NCBI GenBank assembly: GCA_035048485.1
Contig: CM068585.1
Span: 16,163,501-16,227,500, forward strand
From: Pteria penguin
Taxonomy: Eukaryota > Mollusca > Bivalvia > Pterioida > Pteriidae
Length of the DNA: 64,000 nucleotides
Direction of reading: 5' to 3'
Shown here one piece after another: positions 25,154-35,500 of the stretch. Under the pieces are notes generated by a model, which was not told where the DNA came from, did not search any database, and saw only the letters and a program-made list of their open reading frames with translations. Within the stretch, counting starts at the first letter, position 1. Every line of letters starts with the position of its first letter. Both the position numbers and the translations under genes were made by a program.

Positions 25154-26829
25154 TAACGTAAATGTGCCTAAAGTCGTCACTATTTTTCTGCCTTTGATAT
25201 TCTCCCGTAAAATTTGATCCTGTATATATCAATGTTTGGTATCATCTGGTTCAAAAATCAATCTAGTTTCTGATTTACTCTCTGTTACATCGACGTAGCA
25301 AGTATAGGGCAAGATAATAGGGGTTAAATGAAGGAGGTGTCCGTATGACGACTCTAGGACGGTGCATTCCTTAAGTCGTCATGTCGTAAGTCCTAAAGTC
25401 GTCATTGCTATTGAATAGAGATCATTTAGTCAGCATGGTCGTTATTATACAATTAATTACTCGCTATCAGGTCAATATCGCAAATTTATGACTCAAAACC
25501 TTACACTGGCGGTTGTCTGACCTAACTGAGGTCAGAGGTCTTAAGGTTCTATCATACCGAATTTTTATATACCAAGAATAACGTCATTTAGTAAAACATT
25601 CGTACCTTGTATTGTTGACGTACATGTAAACAAACAAGTTATCAAATTATTATTATTGAAGAATTCTACATCTGTCATATTTGGCGGTCATTAATATTAA
25701 TGACCCAGACATTATATCATTTTCCGGTCAATAGTTATCACGTGGTTTATTTAAGTCATAAATCTATATTGAAGTTGTTTGCTCTAATGCTGCTAAGATA
25801 TATGTATCTAGACAAGTTGGTTGGTTGAATGGGGTTTTACGTCGCTTTCAACAGTATTTCAGTTATATCGCGACAAGGAAGCAGGAGGTTACCAACTTAC
25901 CAACCCCTCAAACATAGTGGCGCAATCCGGGAATCGAACCCGGGCCGTCCGCACCTCAAGCTATAAGTGCCAACCAATACACCAAGTCTGCCTTCTATCT
26001 AGACAAGCAATGCCAGTCTATAATAAATCTTTTTAATGGTTCATAATCAACCAATCAGTCATAGAATTTTAATAGAGGTATAATCATATTTTTTAATTAT
26101 TTATTGAATGAAAACCAATACTTCATCAAGATATCATTTCATAACACAATGGGCATGTGCTGAAGCAAAATATATATATTCTGTACAATCAACACCAGTC
26201 CCTGTATACGGTTATATTCCGTACAACTAACGCATGCACTGTTTTTGTGTAATATATATTTTTATTTATTCATTATATATTTATATATTTAAAAAGCAAA
26301 TTTATTACAAGTATTATAGCCTATATATTTATATCAAACTCATCATTGACAGCTGATCCTTATTTTAGAAAAATTATAACATTATAAATGACAGTCCTAA
26401 AGTCGTCACCCCTGTCCTTAAATCGTCAGTTTTCTTTTTGACATCTGTAGCGATATGTCGGTGGTGAGGTGATCCAATAAGCGTATTTTTATGTAAAAGA
26501 TTCTATTGAGCATTTGTTTCACTCGTGATATACATATGTCATGTCTTTGAATAACGGTAAATTGCATTCGCCCAAGAGAATATGGAACTTGAAAAGGCAT
26601 CGCCCGTACGCTGTCAAAGTGAAATTTAATATTCCTTGAAATATCATGAATTCTTTACTATGATTTGTATAAAATGAAAATGGAATTTTATATAGAAACA
26701 TGGAACATACTTACCTCTTTCAAAACACGTCGCCCTTTAACTTCTTTGAGTGCTCGTTTTTGAGAAATAACGCGAGATTTGAGAGTGACGACTTAAGGAC
26801 TATGACGACTTTAGGCACATTTACGTTAG
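25154..26829. mobile_element. 1.7-kb non-autonomous TIR element with repeated GTCCTAAAGTCGTCA motif
   Basis: The left end CGTAAATGTGCCTAAAGTCG... (from 25157) and the right end (to 26825) are perfect reverse complements over at least 22 bp. They are flanked by TTAA on the left and TTAG on the right, compatible with a decayed TTAA target duplication. The motif CCTAAAGTCGTCA or its near match recurs subterminally at about 25366-25405, 26395-26430 and 26786-26815. No transposase frame exists. A family 1 SINE is nested at 25815. Superfamily undetermined; a TTAA duplication would suit piggyBac or Kolobok. Confidence 0.65.
25815..25997 (-). mobile_element. tRNA-derived SINE, family 1 (RUDI-like) copy 2
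   Basis: Same structure as the 19481 copy: GGGTTCGATTCCCGG B box and the GTCGCGATATAACTGAAATA tail on the minus strand. The A-box region has diverged. A small internal duplication (CCAACTTACCAACC) is visible. It lies within the TIR element. Confidence 0.8.
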
Positions 26830-27029
26830 AAGAAAACATTGAGATGATTGATAATTAACATAGATAGTGTTTGAAACCAATCACTTAAGGGGACTTGACT
26901 TCACATCGTGGGGCGAGTTTGACCGATATTAGGCGACATTGCTTTCAGGCGACTTAACCTTGGGGCGACTGTTGCACAGGGCGTCGGGATCATTCGTCCT
27001 GGGATTTTTCGTACCGCTCGACCATTTTT

Positions 27030-27030
<1 letters not shown>
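26830..27030. other. Unassigned spacer
   Basis: Short GCGACTT direct repeats at 26930-26970 (AGGCGACATTGC, AGGCGACTTAACC, GGGCGACTGTTG). No gene. Confidence 0.35.
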
Positions 27031-27070
<40 letters not shown>

Positions 27071-27071
27071 T
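27031..27071 (+). repeat. (TAG)n trinucleotide microsatellite
   Basis: Thirteen to fourteen AGT/TAG units in an otherwise unassigned spacer. Confidence 0.95.
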
Positions 27072-27450
27072 AGTTTATTCGTCAAAAGTTATAGACATAT
27101 ATACAAATATAAGACAACATAAATAATCATTATATATAAGGTACAAGCAATATGAGTGAAACTATAAAAGTAGTAAAGTCAAATAAGAGAATTTATTAGT
27201 TTTGTAGAATGTAACAAAAATTTACCTAGATTGCAAAGTTCTTGCAATCCATGATTCTGGTTCAATTTCATTAGCTTAGAGTGACTAATTCTAAGTAAAA
27301 ATCAATAAAACAAGCGCAGCGTAAAAATCCGTGTGGTCACTCAAAGCTTGACCTTGACCATGACTCGTGGGGGGAAATCAGTGAATTATAAAAGACGAGA
27401 AATACTGTTAATGATTTAATTTATTGATTATTACTTGATTATTAGCGCCT
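27072..27450. other. Unassigned sequence
   Basis: AT-rich, no gene or repeat recognised. Confidence 0.35.
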
Positions 27451-27806
27451 ATGGAAAGCCAAAGCGTTCAATATTCTGTACGTCTATGTAGTTATGTATT
27501 TGTTGTTGTGAAATGCGTTATTGGGTCTTTGTAAACATTAAAATGTTAATCCGTAACTTGACATTTGTAGTACACAACTGTTCGTTTACAAAATGAAGAT
27601 GTAAGATGTTGTCTGTGTAAATGTACAAGAAGTGAATGCTTTATTCGTTCATTGTAATTCAAAATGTAAACGAACAGTTATGCACTACAGATGTCAAGTT
27701 ACGGATTAACATTTTAATGTTTACAATGACCCAATAACGCATTTCACAACAACAAATACATAACTACATACATGTAGATAGAATATTGAACCTTTTGGCT
27801 TTGAAA
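27451..27806. mobile_element. Foldback element with about 140-bp arms
   Basis: The left arm 27453-27590 and right arm 27660-27803 are reverse complements with few differences: AGCCAAAGCGTTCAATATTC, GTAGTTATGTATTTGTTGTT, TGAAATGCGTTATTGGGTC and ATTAAAATGTTAATCCGTAA pair with the right arm. The loop is about 70 bp. No coding capacity. Confidence 0.85.
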
Positions 27807-28612
27807 TTCCATGAGCGCCTGTCTGGTAGTTGTCCCATGGTTCCTCAGTTTAGTTTTTCGTCCAGTCGTCGATAGTTGGTGATCTGGTATTTTAATTGAT
27901 TCAGGATTGGTGCGTGGTTCAGGTGTTAACTGGATAAAAACCAGCATCAACCTCTGGAATTTTGATTGCTAATCACATCTAAGCTTTTTAAAAATATTTT
28001 ATTGAATATTATAATGATCCTGTTCTTCATTAATCTCTCTCTTTTTCGGTCTCGGTATTTCTATACTGACCAATATGTTTGAAATAAATATTTGTCAATT
28101 TTTATAAGTGTCCATACATATCTCTGTCTTGAATGCAATTATTTGTATTTTTTTTATGCAACATCCATGCATATATACCCTGTACGAAAATCAGCACAAT
28201 ACTTCATACGCAACATTTGTGATTATAACTGAGAAAACATATAATAAACTCAGCTATAACACCAACAAAATAACAAACCAGTACGAATTCTCGTAATATC
28301 ACTTTGAAGTACGAAAATTAGCAGAGTACATTATATCAAGGACTTATGTTTTTTGTAAGTCCTTGATTATATGTTATATGTATATTTTTTACGAATCAAC
28401 ACGCATCAAAGTACGTAATACATGTATTTCATACGCAATGTTCGTGAATGAACAACAGCATAGATAAAAAGTTCAAGTAATTTAATATGTATATAATTTA
28501 AGCATACAGATGTAGTTTTATAACATCCGTACGAATAATCCCGGTGAAAAATCCCAGTACGAAAACGTATCAGTACGAACGATCCCGGAACCTTGCACAG
28601 CCCCCAGACCAA
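27807..28612. other. Unassigned sequence with short palindromes
   Basis: A hairpin near 28335-28375 (TCAAGGACTTA ... TAAGTCCTTGA). Several GTACGAA repeats occur between 28190 and 28580. No gene supported. Confidence 0.35.
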
Positions 28613-28768
28613 TCATAGAGCGACATTCAGACATTTAAAATTGGAGCGCAAATACAAACCCGAAATAGTGACGGTACCCAATAGTGATGCGAGAATGACT
28701 GAGTGAGTTAGCTTCTTCTTCTGTTCTTTTTCTTCTTCCAGTACTGAGCTAGGCTCTTCAAAGGACAT
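28613..28768 (-). CDS. Possible small membrane-protein ORF or first exon, not recognised
   Basis: ATG 28768 (minus) opens 51 codons: an acidic then lysine-rich start (EEPSSVLEEEKEQKKKL) followed by a hydrophobic stretch (VILASLLGTVTISGLYL) that could span a membrane, and a stop at 28613. The 5' side is CpG-rich (GCGGCGTCGATCCG, 28815-28840), as a promoter might be. A four-codon upstream frame (ATG TGC CTA AGC TAA) ends just before the ATG. No homologue recognised and no strong donor seen. It could be chance. Confidence 0.25.
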   Translation of the reverse strand: MSFEEPSSVLEEEKEQKKKLTHSVILASLLGTVTISGLYLRSNFKCLNVAL

Positions 28769-28879
28769 TTTTAGCTTAGGCACATGGTAGTGACCAGTGA
28801 AAATAAAATATCGTCGGATCGACGCCGCGGCGACGGACAAGTCTGGTTATAGCCTATATAGGCCCTAGTGTAGCCTAGT

Positions 28880-28964
28880 CCACAGGCAATCGTATGGTAA
28901 GAAGGTGTTATGTGTTAGGAGTAACCATCCCTCCCCACCTCCTTACTATACGATTGCCTGTGCC
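28880..28964. mobile_element. Tiny hairpin element P1, full copy
   Basis: CACAGGCAATCGTATGGTAA on the left pairs with TTACTATACGATTGCCTGTG on the right; the loop includes GTGTTATGTGTTAGGAGTAA. The right half recurs near 48285-48342. Confidence 0.75.
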
Positions 28965-29047
28965 CTAGTCCTATAAACATGACCTCGCTGACAAGCGTTC
29001 CGAACAGCAAGTAAATAAGAGGAACAGAGTTTTGCATTGCAGGACTA

Positions 29048-29117
29048 ATATTAATTTCAATTGAAACGGTCGGCTCATACCGTGGTGAAGATATGAGCCG
29101 ACCGTTTCAATAGAAAT
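29048..29117. mobile_element. Tiny hairpin element P2, copy 1
   Basis: TTGAAACGGTCGGCTCATA pairs with TATGAGCCGACCGTTTCAA around a 14-bp loop, flanked by TAATTTC and GAAATTA. A second copy is at 48061-48136. Confidence 0.85.
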
Positions 29118-29786
29118 TAGACTAATATAGGCCCCGGTCTGGTTAATAATCTCAAATTCCTGGACCGATCATCCGGTGTTTTCTGGAACTTGGAAGCGAT
29201 TTCGGTTTCAAACTTATTTCATCATGTGCATTTTGCTTTCAGTCTTGTATAAATTGCTTCGGTCTGATGAATTGTCCTAATTTACCATACCGAATGTCCT
29301 GTAAATATATTTACAATTTCATATTCACTCAGTGAATCACTGATTTACTGGCTGACTCAGTGACTGGTACTGTAGAAGACCAGACGCAGGCAGACCATGC
29401 CAGTTACCGGCTAATAGACGACGTTATTTCAGCTTTTGAATTGCGAATTTATGAGATTTTTTCAAATAATTGCCAGCAATACATAGGAATACTTACACAT
29501 TACCATTACATGTGAAAATTTCGACAATTCATGTTTTGTATACCCCTAGTAGTGTAGTAGCCCATAACTTAGCCAGTACCTAACTGATCCTTTACCAGTA
29601 TAGTACAGTTAACTTAAAAGATAAAATACTGGTAGATGACCAGTTACTGGCTAAAAGTAAGACTATTTACTGGCTACTACATTATAAGGGGTTTCAGTGT
29701 TTTTTTTTTATTTTTTTATTTTTTTTTACTTAAGATCAGGTCTGTTAGTGTTAAAAGGACCCTTCCCAATGGAAACTTCATAGACC
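29118..29786. other. Unassigned sequence
   Basis: Repeated ACTGGCTA/CAGTTACTGGCTA phrases (29340-29680) and a T-rich run near 29701. No gene. Confidence 0.35.
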
Positions 29787-29953
29787 CTTTCGCTATCACT
29801 GCGGGACTAACATTTTGGTTGACATATGATAATGTTTCCCATTAAAATTTTGACGTCATAAAAAATAGATTGTCTCTGACATCGTATTGCAGGAACAGTT
29901 ATCATATTTGCCAACCAAAAGTTAGTCCCGCAGTAACATCAGAAGGGTCTATA
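29787..29953. mobile_element. Foldback element, about 165 bp
   Basis: AGACCCTT...CACTGCGGGACTAACATTTTGG on the left pairs with CCAAAAGTTAGTCCCGCAGT...AAGGGTCT on the right; ATATGATAA pairs with TTATCATAT. Non-coding. Confidence 0.75.
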
Positions 29954-30234
29954 TTGATTTTTCCCAAAATTTCTCAAAAATTTTCCCAAGCATTGATCTT
30001 TTTATCGATATTGTCATATGTGAGTTCTATTAGCTTCAAGAATAAACTTTAATTTCTATACAGGTTAAAACTTTTAGCATTCAAAACACAGGCCACAAAC
30101 TGACTAAGTTTCTTTTGAAGAACAGTGATCATACTCTGTGGCTTAGTACCATTAAGGCTCTTTACGCTGTAACACTGTTACTAACAGGCAGGAGAGAAAA
30201 ATGTAGCTGAACCACAAGTCCTCGAACATCACTG

Positions 30235-30350
30235 TCAATGAATATAAAACATGTCTACCTTACACAATGGCCTGTATACTAGCAGTACTTAACATACACA
30301 CTGGTGTGTAAGGTTACTAAGACATGTTCTATATTTATTGACGATAATTG
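30235..30350. repeat. Imperfect inverted repeat
   Basis: GAATATAAAACATGTCTACC and TTACACA on the left pair loosely with TGTGTAAGGTTACTAAGACA and TGTTCTATATTTATTGA on the right. It lies just before a tRNA-like fragment. Confidence 0.5.
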
Positions 30351-30361
30351 GAGGGCATGTC

Positions 30362-30440
30362 ATGATGTGGGCCAAACCCAGGATCGAATCTTGAACCTTT
30401 CGCCATGAAGGCGGACACTCTCACTATGAGCAGGTACATG
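30362..30440 (-). mobile_element. tRNA-like SINE head fragment
   Basis: The minus strand carries GAGAGTGTCCGCCTTCATGG and a B-box-like GGTTCAAGATTCGATCCTGG. A degenerate SINE fragment rather than a functional tRNA; no cloverleaf can be completed. Confidence 0.45.
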
Positions 30441-30889
30441 TATCTGGACCAATACCCATCTATAACAACATAAAAACGCAAACAGAAAACCTTGTAGAAC
30501 ATAGGACAGGTCTGTTGAAAGTATTGTCAAATTTACATGTATATGAATGACTTATGTATACAGTTCTTGTAAAAGTTTACAGTTTGCATTGTTTGTATGG
30601 AATTTGTTTATATCAAAATGCTAAGATTGCAGAGGTTTTGATGAGTTCTGACCCTATGCAACTGTACCCACTAGGGGCTATATGGCTGTCTTCTATGCCA
30701 CTGATACTCCAGTAGGCTTTATAAAACTTTTCATTAATGCAGTGTTAGTTGTTTTCCTAAATCAATGTTACAATTAATGCTTTGACCATGTTGACCTTTG
30801 TACAACTTTCTTTTTTCAATTTTATCAATTCTGTTTTCAATCTGATCAATTAACCAAATCTTTAAGCAGCTTATTTGTTTATCACATTG

Positions 30890-31375
30890 CGCATAAAGAT
30901 CTGATGAAACCCTGTAAGGGGTCATGTTTTGGTGAACTCTTATTTTCAGCCAATCAGTTAAATGGCTACAATTTCCTAGGAATAAAATTAACATCCCCAG
31001 CAATTGCATGTTTCACTTCAGTGCAAGCATGACCTCAGTCTGATTAAAACCATATCTTTACTCCGCTTCTCTATTTGTCCCTTTGTGGATAAAGATCTGG
31101 CAAAACCCCATAAGGGGTCATGTTCTGGTGAACTCAGATTTTCAGCCACTCAGTGAATCTGCTACAAATTCCTAGGAATGAAATTAACATCCTCAGCATG
31201 CATGACCTACAAGGTAGTTTTTGAACAGTTGTTGTTACATATTGCATCACTTGCAGGTGCCTAGCCAAGTCTTTGATTGGCTGTGAGAAATCACCGTTTC
31301 GGTGACTGGAACATAGTACAAGTTCACCAGAACATGACCCCTTAAAGGGTTTTGTCAGATCCTTATCAGCAATGA
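30890..31375. repeat. Cluster of three repeat S copies (+, +, -)
   Basis: Copies at about 30890-31010 and 31038-31200 (+) carry AAGATCTG..AAACCC..TAAGGGGTCATGTT..GGTGAACTC and TTTTCAGCCA. The copy at about 31310-31370 is inverted (GTTCACCAGAACATGACCCC). The middle copy has the full 5' phrase TCTGATTAAAACCATATCTT. The cluster lies 200 bp upstream of the Ig gene's first coding exon. Confidence 0.7.
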
Positions 31376-31583
31376 GCCTTTATTATCGTATGTATTATTT
31401 CATGAAGTAATTATGCAGTAAAATGAATATAACAGTACACCACATTTTATTTTGTAAAATACAGCCATTTTGGATGTAATTTTGAAAGACTTGCTTGCTC
31501 ATATGACAGTTACTGGGTATTATAGATTAAGAAGGCCCAATTTGGCTTTATTTTTTATTGTTGTAGAATTTTATTGTTGTAGA

Positions 31584-31650
31584 ATGAAAAGATTGTGTAC
31601 GAGTACATTCGCAGTTTCTTTCTGGCTCTTATCTACATTTACATTTCATG
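31584..31650 (+). CDS. Ig-domain surface protein gene, coding exon 1 (signal peptide)
   Basis: First coding exon of a five- or six-exon gene of about 300 residues that should enter the secretory pathway. ATG 31584 encodes MKRLCTSTFAVSFWLLSTFT plus FH: a basic N-terminus followed by a hydrophobic core, a typical signal peptide. The exon ends in phase 1 at a consensus donor, CATG|GTATGT. Joining to the exon at 32329 keeps the frame and yields ECVEIDLGN at the mature N-terminus. The start was chosen because it alone gives a signal peptide in phase with the Ig exon. Upstream are repeat S copies; no TATA box is evident. The exon model is inference from splice sites and phase, without transcript support. 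Confidence 0.65.
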
Positions 31651-32328
31651 GTATGTATTCAAAATACAAATTACAATTACATGTATCATGTATTGCATTA
31701 TTATTTAATTTAGAAAGTTCTAACTAACGTACATGTACTTAAGATTGGACAGAGAACAAGGTATAACAATCACTCATTGAGTCCTTGTGTAAGTATAAAC
31801 TTTGTACTGAAAATGTTTGCTTGTTGAAAATTAAACTTGATCATCTTCCTGTTTTTTCAACACTGCCTGAATTACATGTACTTGGTACTGTATTTAAGTG
31901 CAAAATATCTAAATTTTGTATGAATTGGAGATAATGATAACATAGATCTATATTAGTACAAAAGAAAGTGGAACTTGGTTAATTTTGTTATCAGATTCAC
32001 CTCATCCAATACAGAAGTAACTAAAATAAAATACATGTGTATCGTCCAGCACAATTCCCCAAAATGACATAGTGGCATATTACACCAGCCAACTATAAAT
32101 GGTTTTCTCTTCACGTCATTAGTAACACTGACTGCTTCTATATATGGAAATGTTCAGTATTTTGTTGTGGCATTGAGTATTGATGCTAAATCCCACTTTA
32201 GTTCTTGAGTTTTATACTAGACTATAGTGTCAACGTGGATAATCATACATGTAATTAGAGAAACTCAATGACTGTCAGTAAGTATTCAAAAGAAAGAACT
32301 TTACCTGATTTCTTTTTATTTTATATAG

Positions 32329-32640
32329 AATGTGTAGAAATAGATTTGGGAAACTCAACCATCTTGAAGTCTGGGCAACCATTCCGATTTATTTGCAGAA
32401 CAAGCACCCTTTCCCGAGCCATAATATTCTATAACGATGGTTCAGAGAGAGGAACATGCTTAAGACTAAGAAGCTTCGTTGAATGTAGATCAGCGTATAA
32501 TGGACATTCTATATACCAAAACACATCAACTAAAGAGACCATATTGGATGTACAAAAACTTGATATCAATCAAGACATTGGGTCATGGACATGCGCACAT
32601 GGAAACGTATTAGCTCCAACCAAAACACTAGAGATTTATG
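32329..32640 (+). CDS. Ig-domain surface protein gene, exon 2 (Ig-like domain)
   Basis: A 312-bp exon, phase 1 at both ends, as is usual for Ig-domain exons. The acceptor is TTTTATATAG|AA and the donor TATG|GTAATG. It encodes residues 23-126 with the B-strand Cys in FRFICRTS (Cys45) and the F-strand Cys in DIGSWTCAHG (Cys111), a DxGxWxC variant of the DxGxYxC Ig motif. Two additional cysteines (GTCLRL, VECRSA) may pair within the domain. N-glycosylation sequons are at NST (31-33) and NTS (87-89). The open frame extends upstream to an ATG at 32268, but that lies in intron sequence. Such domains mediate extracellular binding; the ligand is unknown. Confidence 0.75.
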
Positions 32641-33313
32641 GTAATGTAGTAAAGCATACAAGGTTTCTTGTTGACTTGGAATTTTAATCTTCGAGAATTG
32701 AAAAACCCCTGAAGTACAAAAGGAAGATCAGATTTAAAAATTATTATCTATCTACCTTATGTTGGTACTTTTGAAATGAATTCCACGGCAAGCCAATCAA
32801 TACATATATTTGATATGCTATACATACTCATTATTTCAAATGAATTTTATTAGTAGTGTTTAATTTCATATCTAATAGCATTTTATCCTAAGATTAAAAG
32901 TTGAAATACAGTTTACCAAACAACAGATGTATTCCTTAGGTAATAGCAAAATAGTATTACAAGTGAAGGTCTCGTATTTTTGTAGTTTACTTGCATTTAT
33001 ACATTTTGTACTCAAATATCAAAGGCTTTATCATTAAATGTGCATAAAAGTTTTTTTCCACAGTATCATCTATTTTAGTGATATTTGAAGTAAGTTTAAA
33101 GATAAAAGTTATAAAGCTAGAAAGTAACTTTTTTGCAAACCAAGATTCAACATTTGCAATCACAGACAACTCGTGTTAAATTTGCAAATAATTACAGAAA
33201 GCACATATAACCGGTACATGCATTTGTATTTTTATTGAAGTTGCTGTATAATTTTGAAACATTTATTTGACTTTCTATGTATATTCATACTTTGACTGGT
33301 TTGTTTATATGTA

Positions 33314-33590
33314 AAGCCGGCGTAGCCCAGTGGTATTGCGCTCGCCTCCTGATCGGGAGGCCAGGGTTCCAGTCCTGCTCTGGTCATGCCGGTGTCCTGT
33401 CTTTTGGATAAGACAATAAGAACTGAGGCACCGTGTTGTGGATAATGCATGGCACGTTAAAGATCCCTCACTGCTTCGGGTTGGTCCGTTGCAAAGGTAA
33501 AAATTTGTATGCCCTGATTCAGACAGATGCCGTCACCATATACGTGAAATATTCTTGGTGTGACATTGAACAAAAATCATTCAATCTATG
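33314..33590 (+). mobile_element. tRNA-derived SINE, family 2 copy 2 (in intron)
   Basis: GCCGGCGTAGCCCAGTGGTA, GGTTCCAGTCCTGCTCTGG (decayed B box), GGTGTCCTGTCTTTTGGATA and the tail GTGAAATATTCTTGGTGTGA. It lies about 85 bp upstream of exon 3. Confidence 0.8.
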
Positions 33591-33674
33591 ATAACATGTA
33601 TGTTACTTGCTCATATTTTATAACATTTCACTTTATTTCATTCAATTCAATGCATATAAAATTTTGTTTTTCAG

Positions 33675-33802
33675 ATTATGACAACTTTACTTTTAAAAGA
33701 AAAGAAGAAATGAACAAAGAAAGAAGAGAATTATTGCATGGTGGCATGGTTATTATACGAGTGTGTGTCTCTCCAATACCTTCCATGGTATTTGTTTGCA
33801 AG
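33675..33802 (+). CDS. Ig-domain surface protein gene, exon 3
   Basis: The acceptor TTTTTCAG|ATTATG continues the phase-1 codon from exon 2. 128 bp encode DYDNFTFKRKEEMNKERREL then GGMVIIRVCVSPIPSMVFVC K. The exon ends in phase 0 at CAAG|GTACTT. It begins with a charged linker and then a hydrophobic beta-strand-like region with two cysteines, probably the start of a second Ig-like or cysteine-rich module completed by exon 4. The module type cannot be decided by eye. Confidence 0.6.
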
Positions 33803-33937
33803 GTACTTTATAACATTGTACCACATATATAAGTTTTTATTTAATATGCCTGAACGTAAGCATTACTAAGTATTTAATTTATATACCACAGTTTTACACT
33901 ATTTAATAAAGCATAATTAATGAACGTGTTCAATACA

Positions 33938-34600
33938 TACATAGGCATCGCCGAAGGGGACTATAGGTTTGCACTCGTCCGTCAGTCACACTCATGTTTT
34001 CCGGACTTTTTTCTAAACGCTTGTAGATGATCATCCAATTTTTGGTGTATGAGTCTACCACCATGAGTTACAGATCATATTCGAGTTCTGTTTTGGTCCA
34101 CTGATTTTTGACGGAATTACGGCCCTTGGAATTAGAAAATTTCTTTAAAATGGCAGTTTTCCAGACTTTTTTTCTAAACGCTTGTAGATATTCATCCAAT
34201 TTTTGGTGTGTGAGTATACTACCATGAGCTACAGATCAAGTTCGAGTTCCATTTTGGTCCACTGATTTTTGACGGAATTACGGCCCTTGGAATTAGAAAA
34301 TTTCTTTAAAATGGCAGTTTTCCAGACTTTTTTTCTAAACGCTTGTAGATATTCTTTCAATTTTTGTTGTGTGAGTCTACCACCATGAGTTACAGATCAA
34401 GTTTGAGTTTCGTTACGGTCCACTGATTTTTGACGGAATTACGGCCCTCGGAATTCAAAAATTTCTTTAAAGGTTGTGATCAAATACTTAACTTGCTGGC
34501 AGCCTGAAAGACAGTATGTTGTGTGTGTTTTGGGGGTCTTAGTTTTCCATTTGCCGGTAGGGGACTTAGTATTGCCTAAGCAATATTTTCAGAATGCTTG
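33938..34600 (+). mobile_element. Family F hairpin-ended element with three 161-bp tandem units
   Basis: Starts AGGCATCGCCGAAGGGGACT and CTCGTCCGTC, and ends TAGGGGACTTAGTATTGCCT, partly complementary to the start. Units begin TTCTAAACGCTTGTAGAT at 34011, 34172 and 34333 (161-bp spacing) and contain TTTTTGACGGAATTACGGCC. It lies in the intron between exons 3 and 4. Confidence 0.7.
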
Positions 34601-34689
34601 TTTAGAATTAAGGATATCATGTATGGACATTGCTTTATTTTGTTTGCAAACATAAAAAGGTCACGATTTGCCTCGACCTTTCTTATTAT

Positions 34690-35190
34690 TGTCCTGCTAG
34701 TTATGGCAGGGGACATTAATAGTGTAAAATACTTTGTCTGTCCTTCTGTCACATTGGTTTAGGTTGATAACTCAAGTACCTTTCAACATAATCAAACCAA
34801 AGTCAGATATATGCTTACTTATCAAGAGATGAAGAAGCCTATCGATTTAGGGGTCTAAAGGTCAAGGTCACAACTGATAGAAAAGACTGAAATTATTGGT
34901 TTCTAGGTGATTTTCATATATTAGCATAATTCATTAACTGCTCATCAGAATTTGATAATATTTTACAAGTCAAGTTCTTTTAAATGGAGATAATTTAAAA
35001 TTATATCAAAAGGGAAGGATGCCTATAGATTTGACGGTCAGTATGTAAAAAGGCAAATTCACTACTGGTAATATAGGAGTTATGATCCATGAAACTTATA
35101 ATTTAGAAAATTTTCGTTGCTGTTATGAATTAAGCCCATGCGGGAAGCATATGTTTTACAAACATGCTCTAGTTAGGGCCCTTCTTCATA
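34690..35190 (+). repeat. Single-unit relative of the GTCC-type repeat families (family H)
   Basis: Starts GTCCTGCTAGTTATGGCAGG GGACATTAATAG and continues with TTGTCTGTCCTTCTGTCAC and AGGTCAAGGTCACAACTG. The end is unclear, perhaps near AGTTAGGGCCCTTCTTCATA at 35172. No coding. Confidence 0.45.
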
Positions 35191-35199
35191 AGCGGGAGC

Positions 35200-35500
35200 A
35201 CTATACATGTAGTAATCACTCTGTCTGTCTATTTGTCTGTCCATCTGCAAAACTTGAACACTGGCCATATCTAATACACTGTCTCTGGTAAAGCTTTCAT
35301 ATTTGGCATGTGTGTTTCTTATAACAAGACCTTTCCATTGGTACAAAAAGTTTTGATGATATGACCTTGACAGTGACCTTTAACCTGCATTAGAAAAATT
35401 TTTAAATTGATCTTAACTATTGAACTGCAAGAAGTAGGGATTTCATAATTGGCATGCGTGTTTTTTATGACAAGACCTTTCCGTTGGTACCAAAAATATT
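35200..35500 (+). repeat. Two-unit 146-bp tandem repeat
   Basis: TTGGCATGTGTGTTTCTTAT, then ACAAGACCTTTCC at 35303, recurs at 35449 (146-bp offset). Preceded by CTGTCTGTCTATTTGTCTG. It runs into the next element. Confidence 0.6.

Noticed and set aside
32268..32328. ATG upstream of the Ig exon as the gene start
   Set aside because: It lies in sequence removed by a good acceptor at 32328, and gives no signal peptide; the signal exon at 31584 fits the phase.
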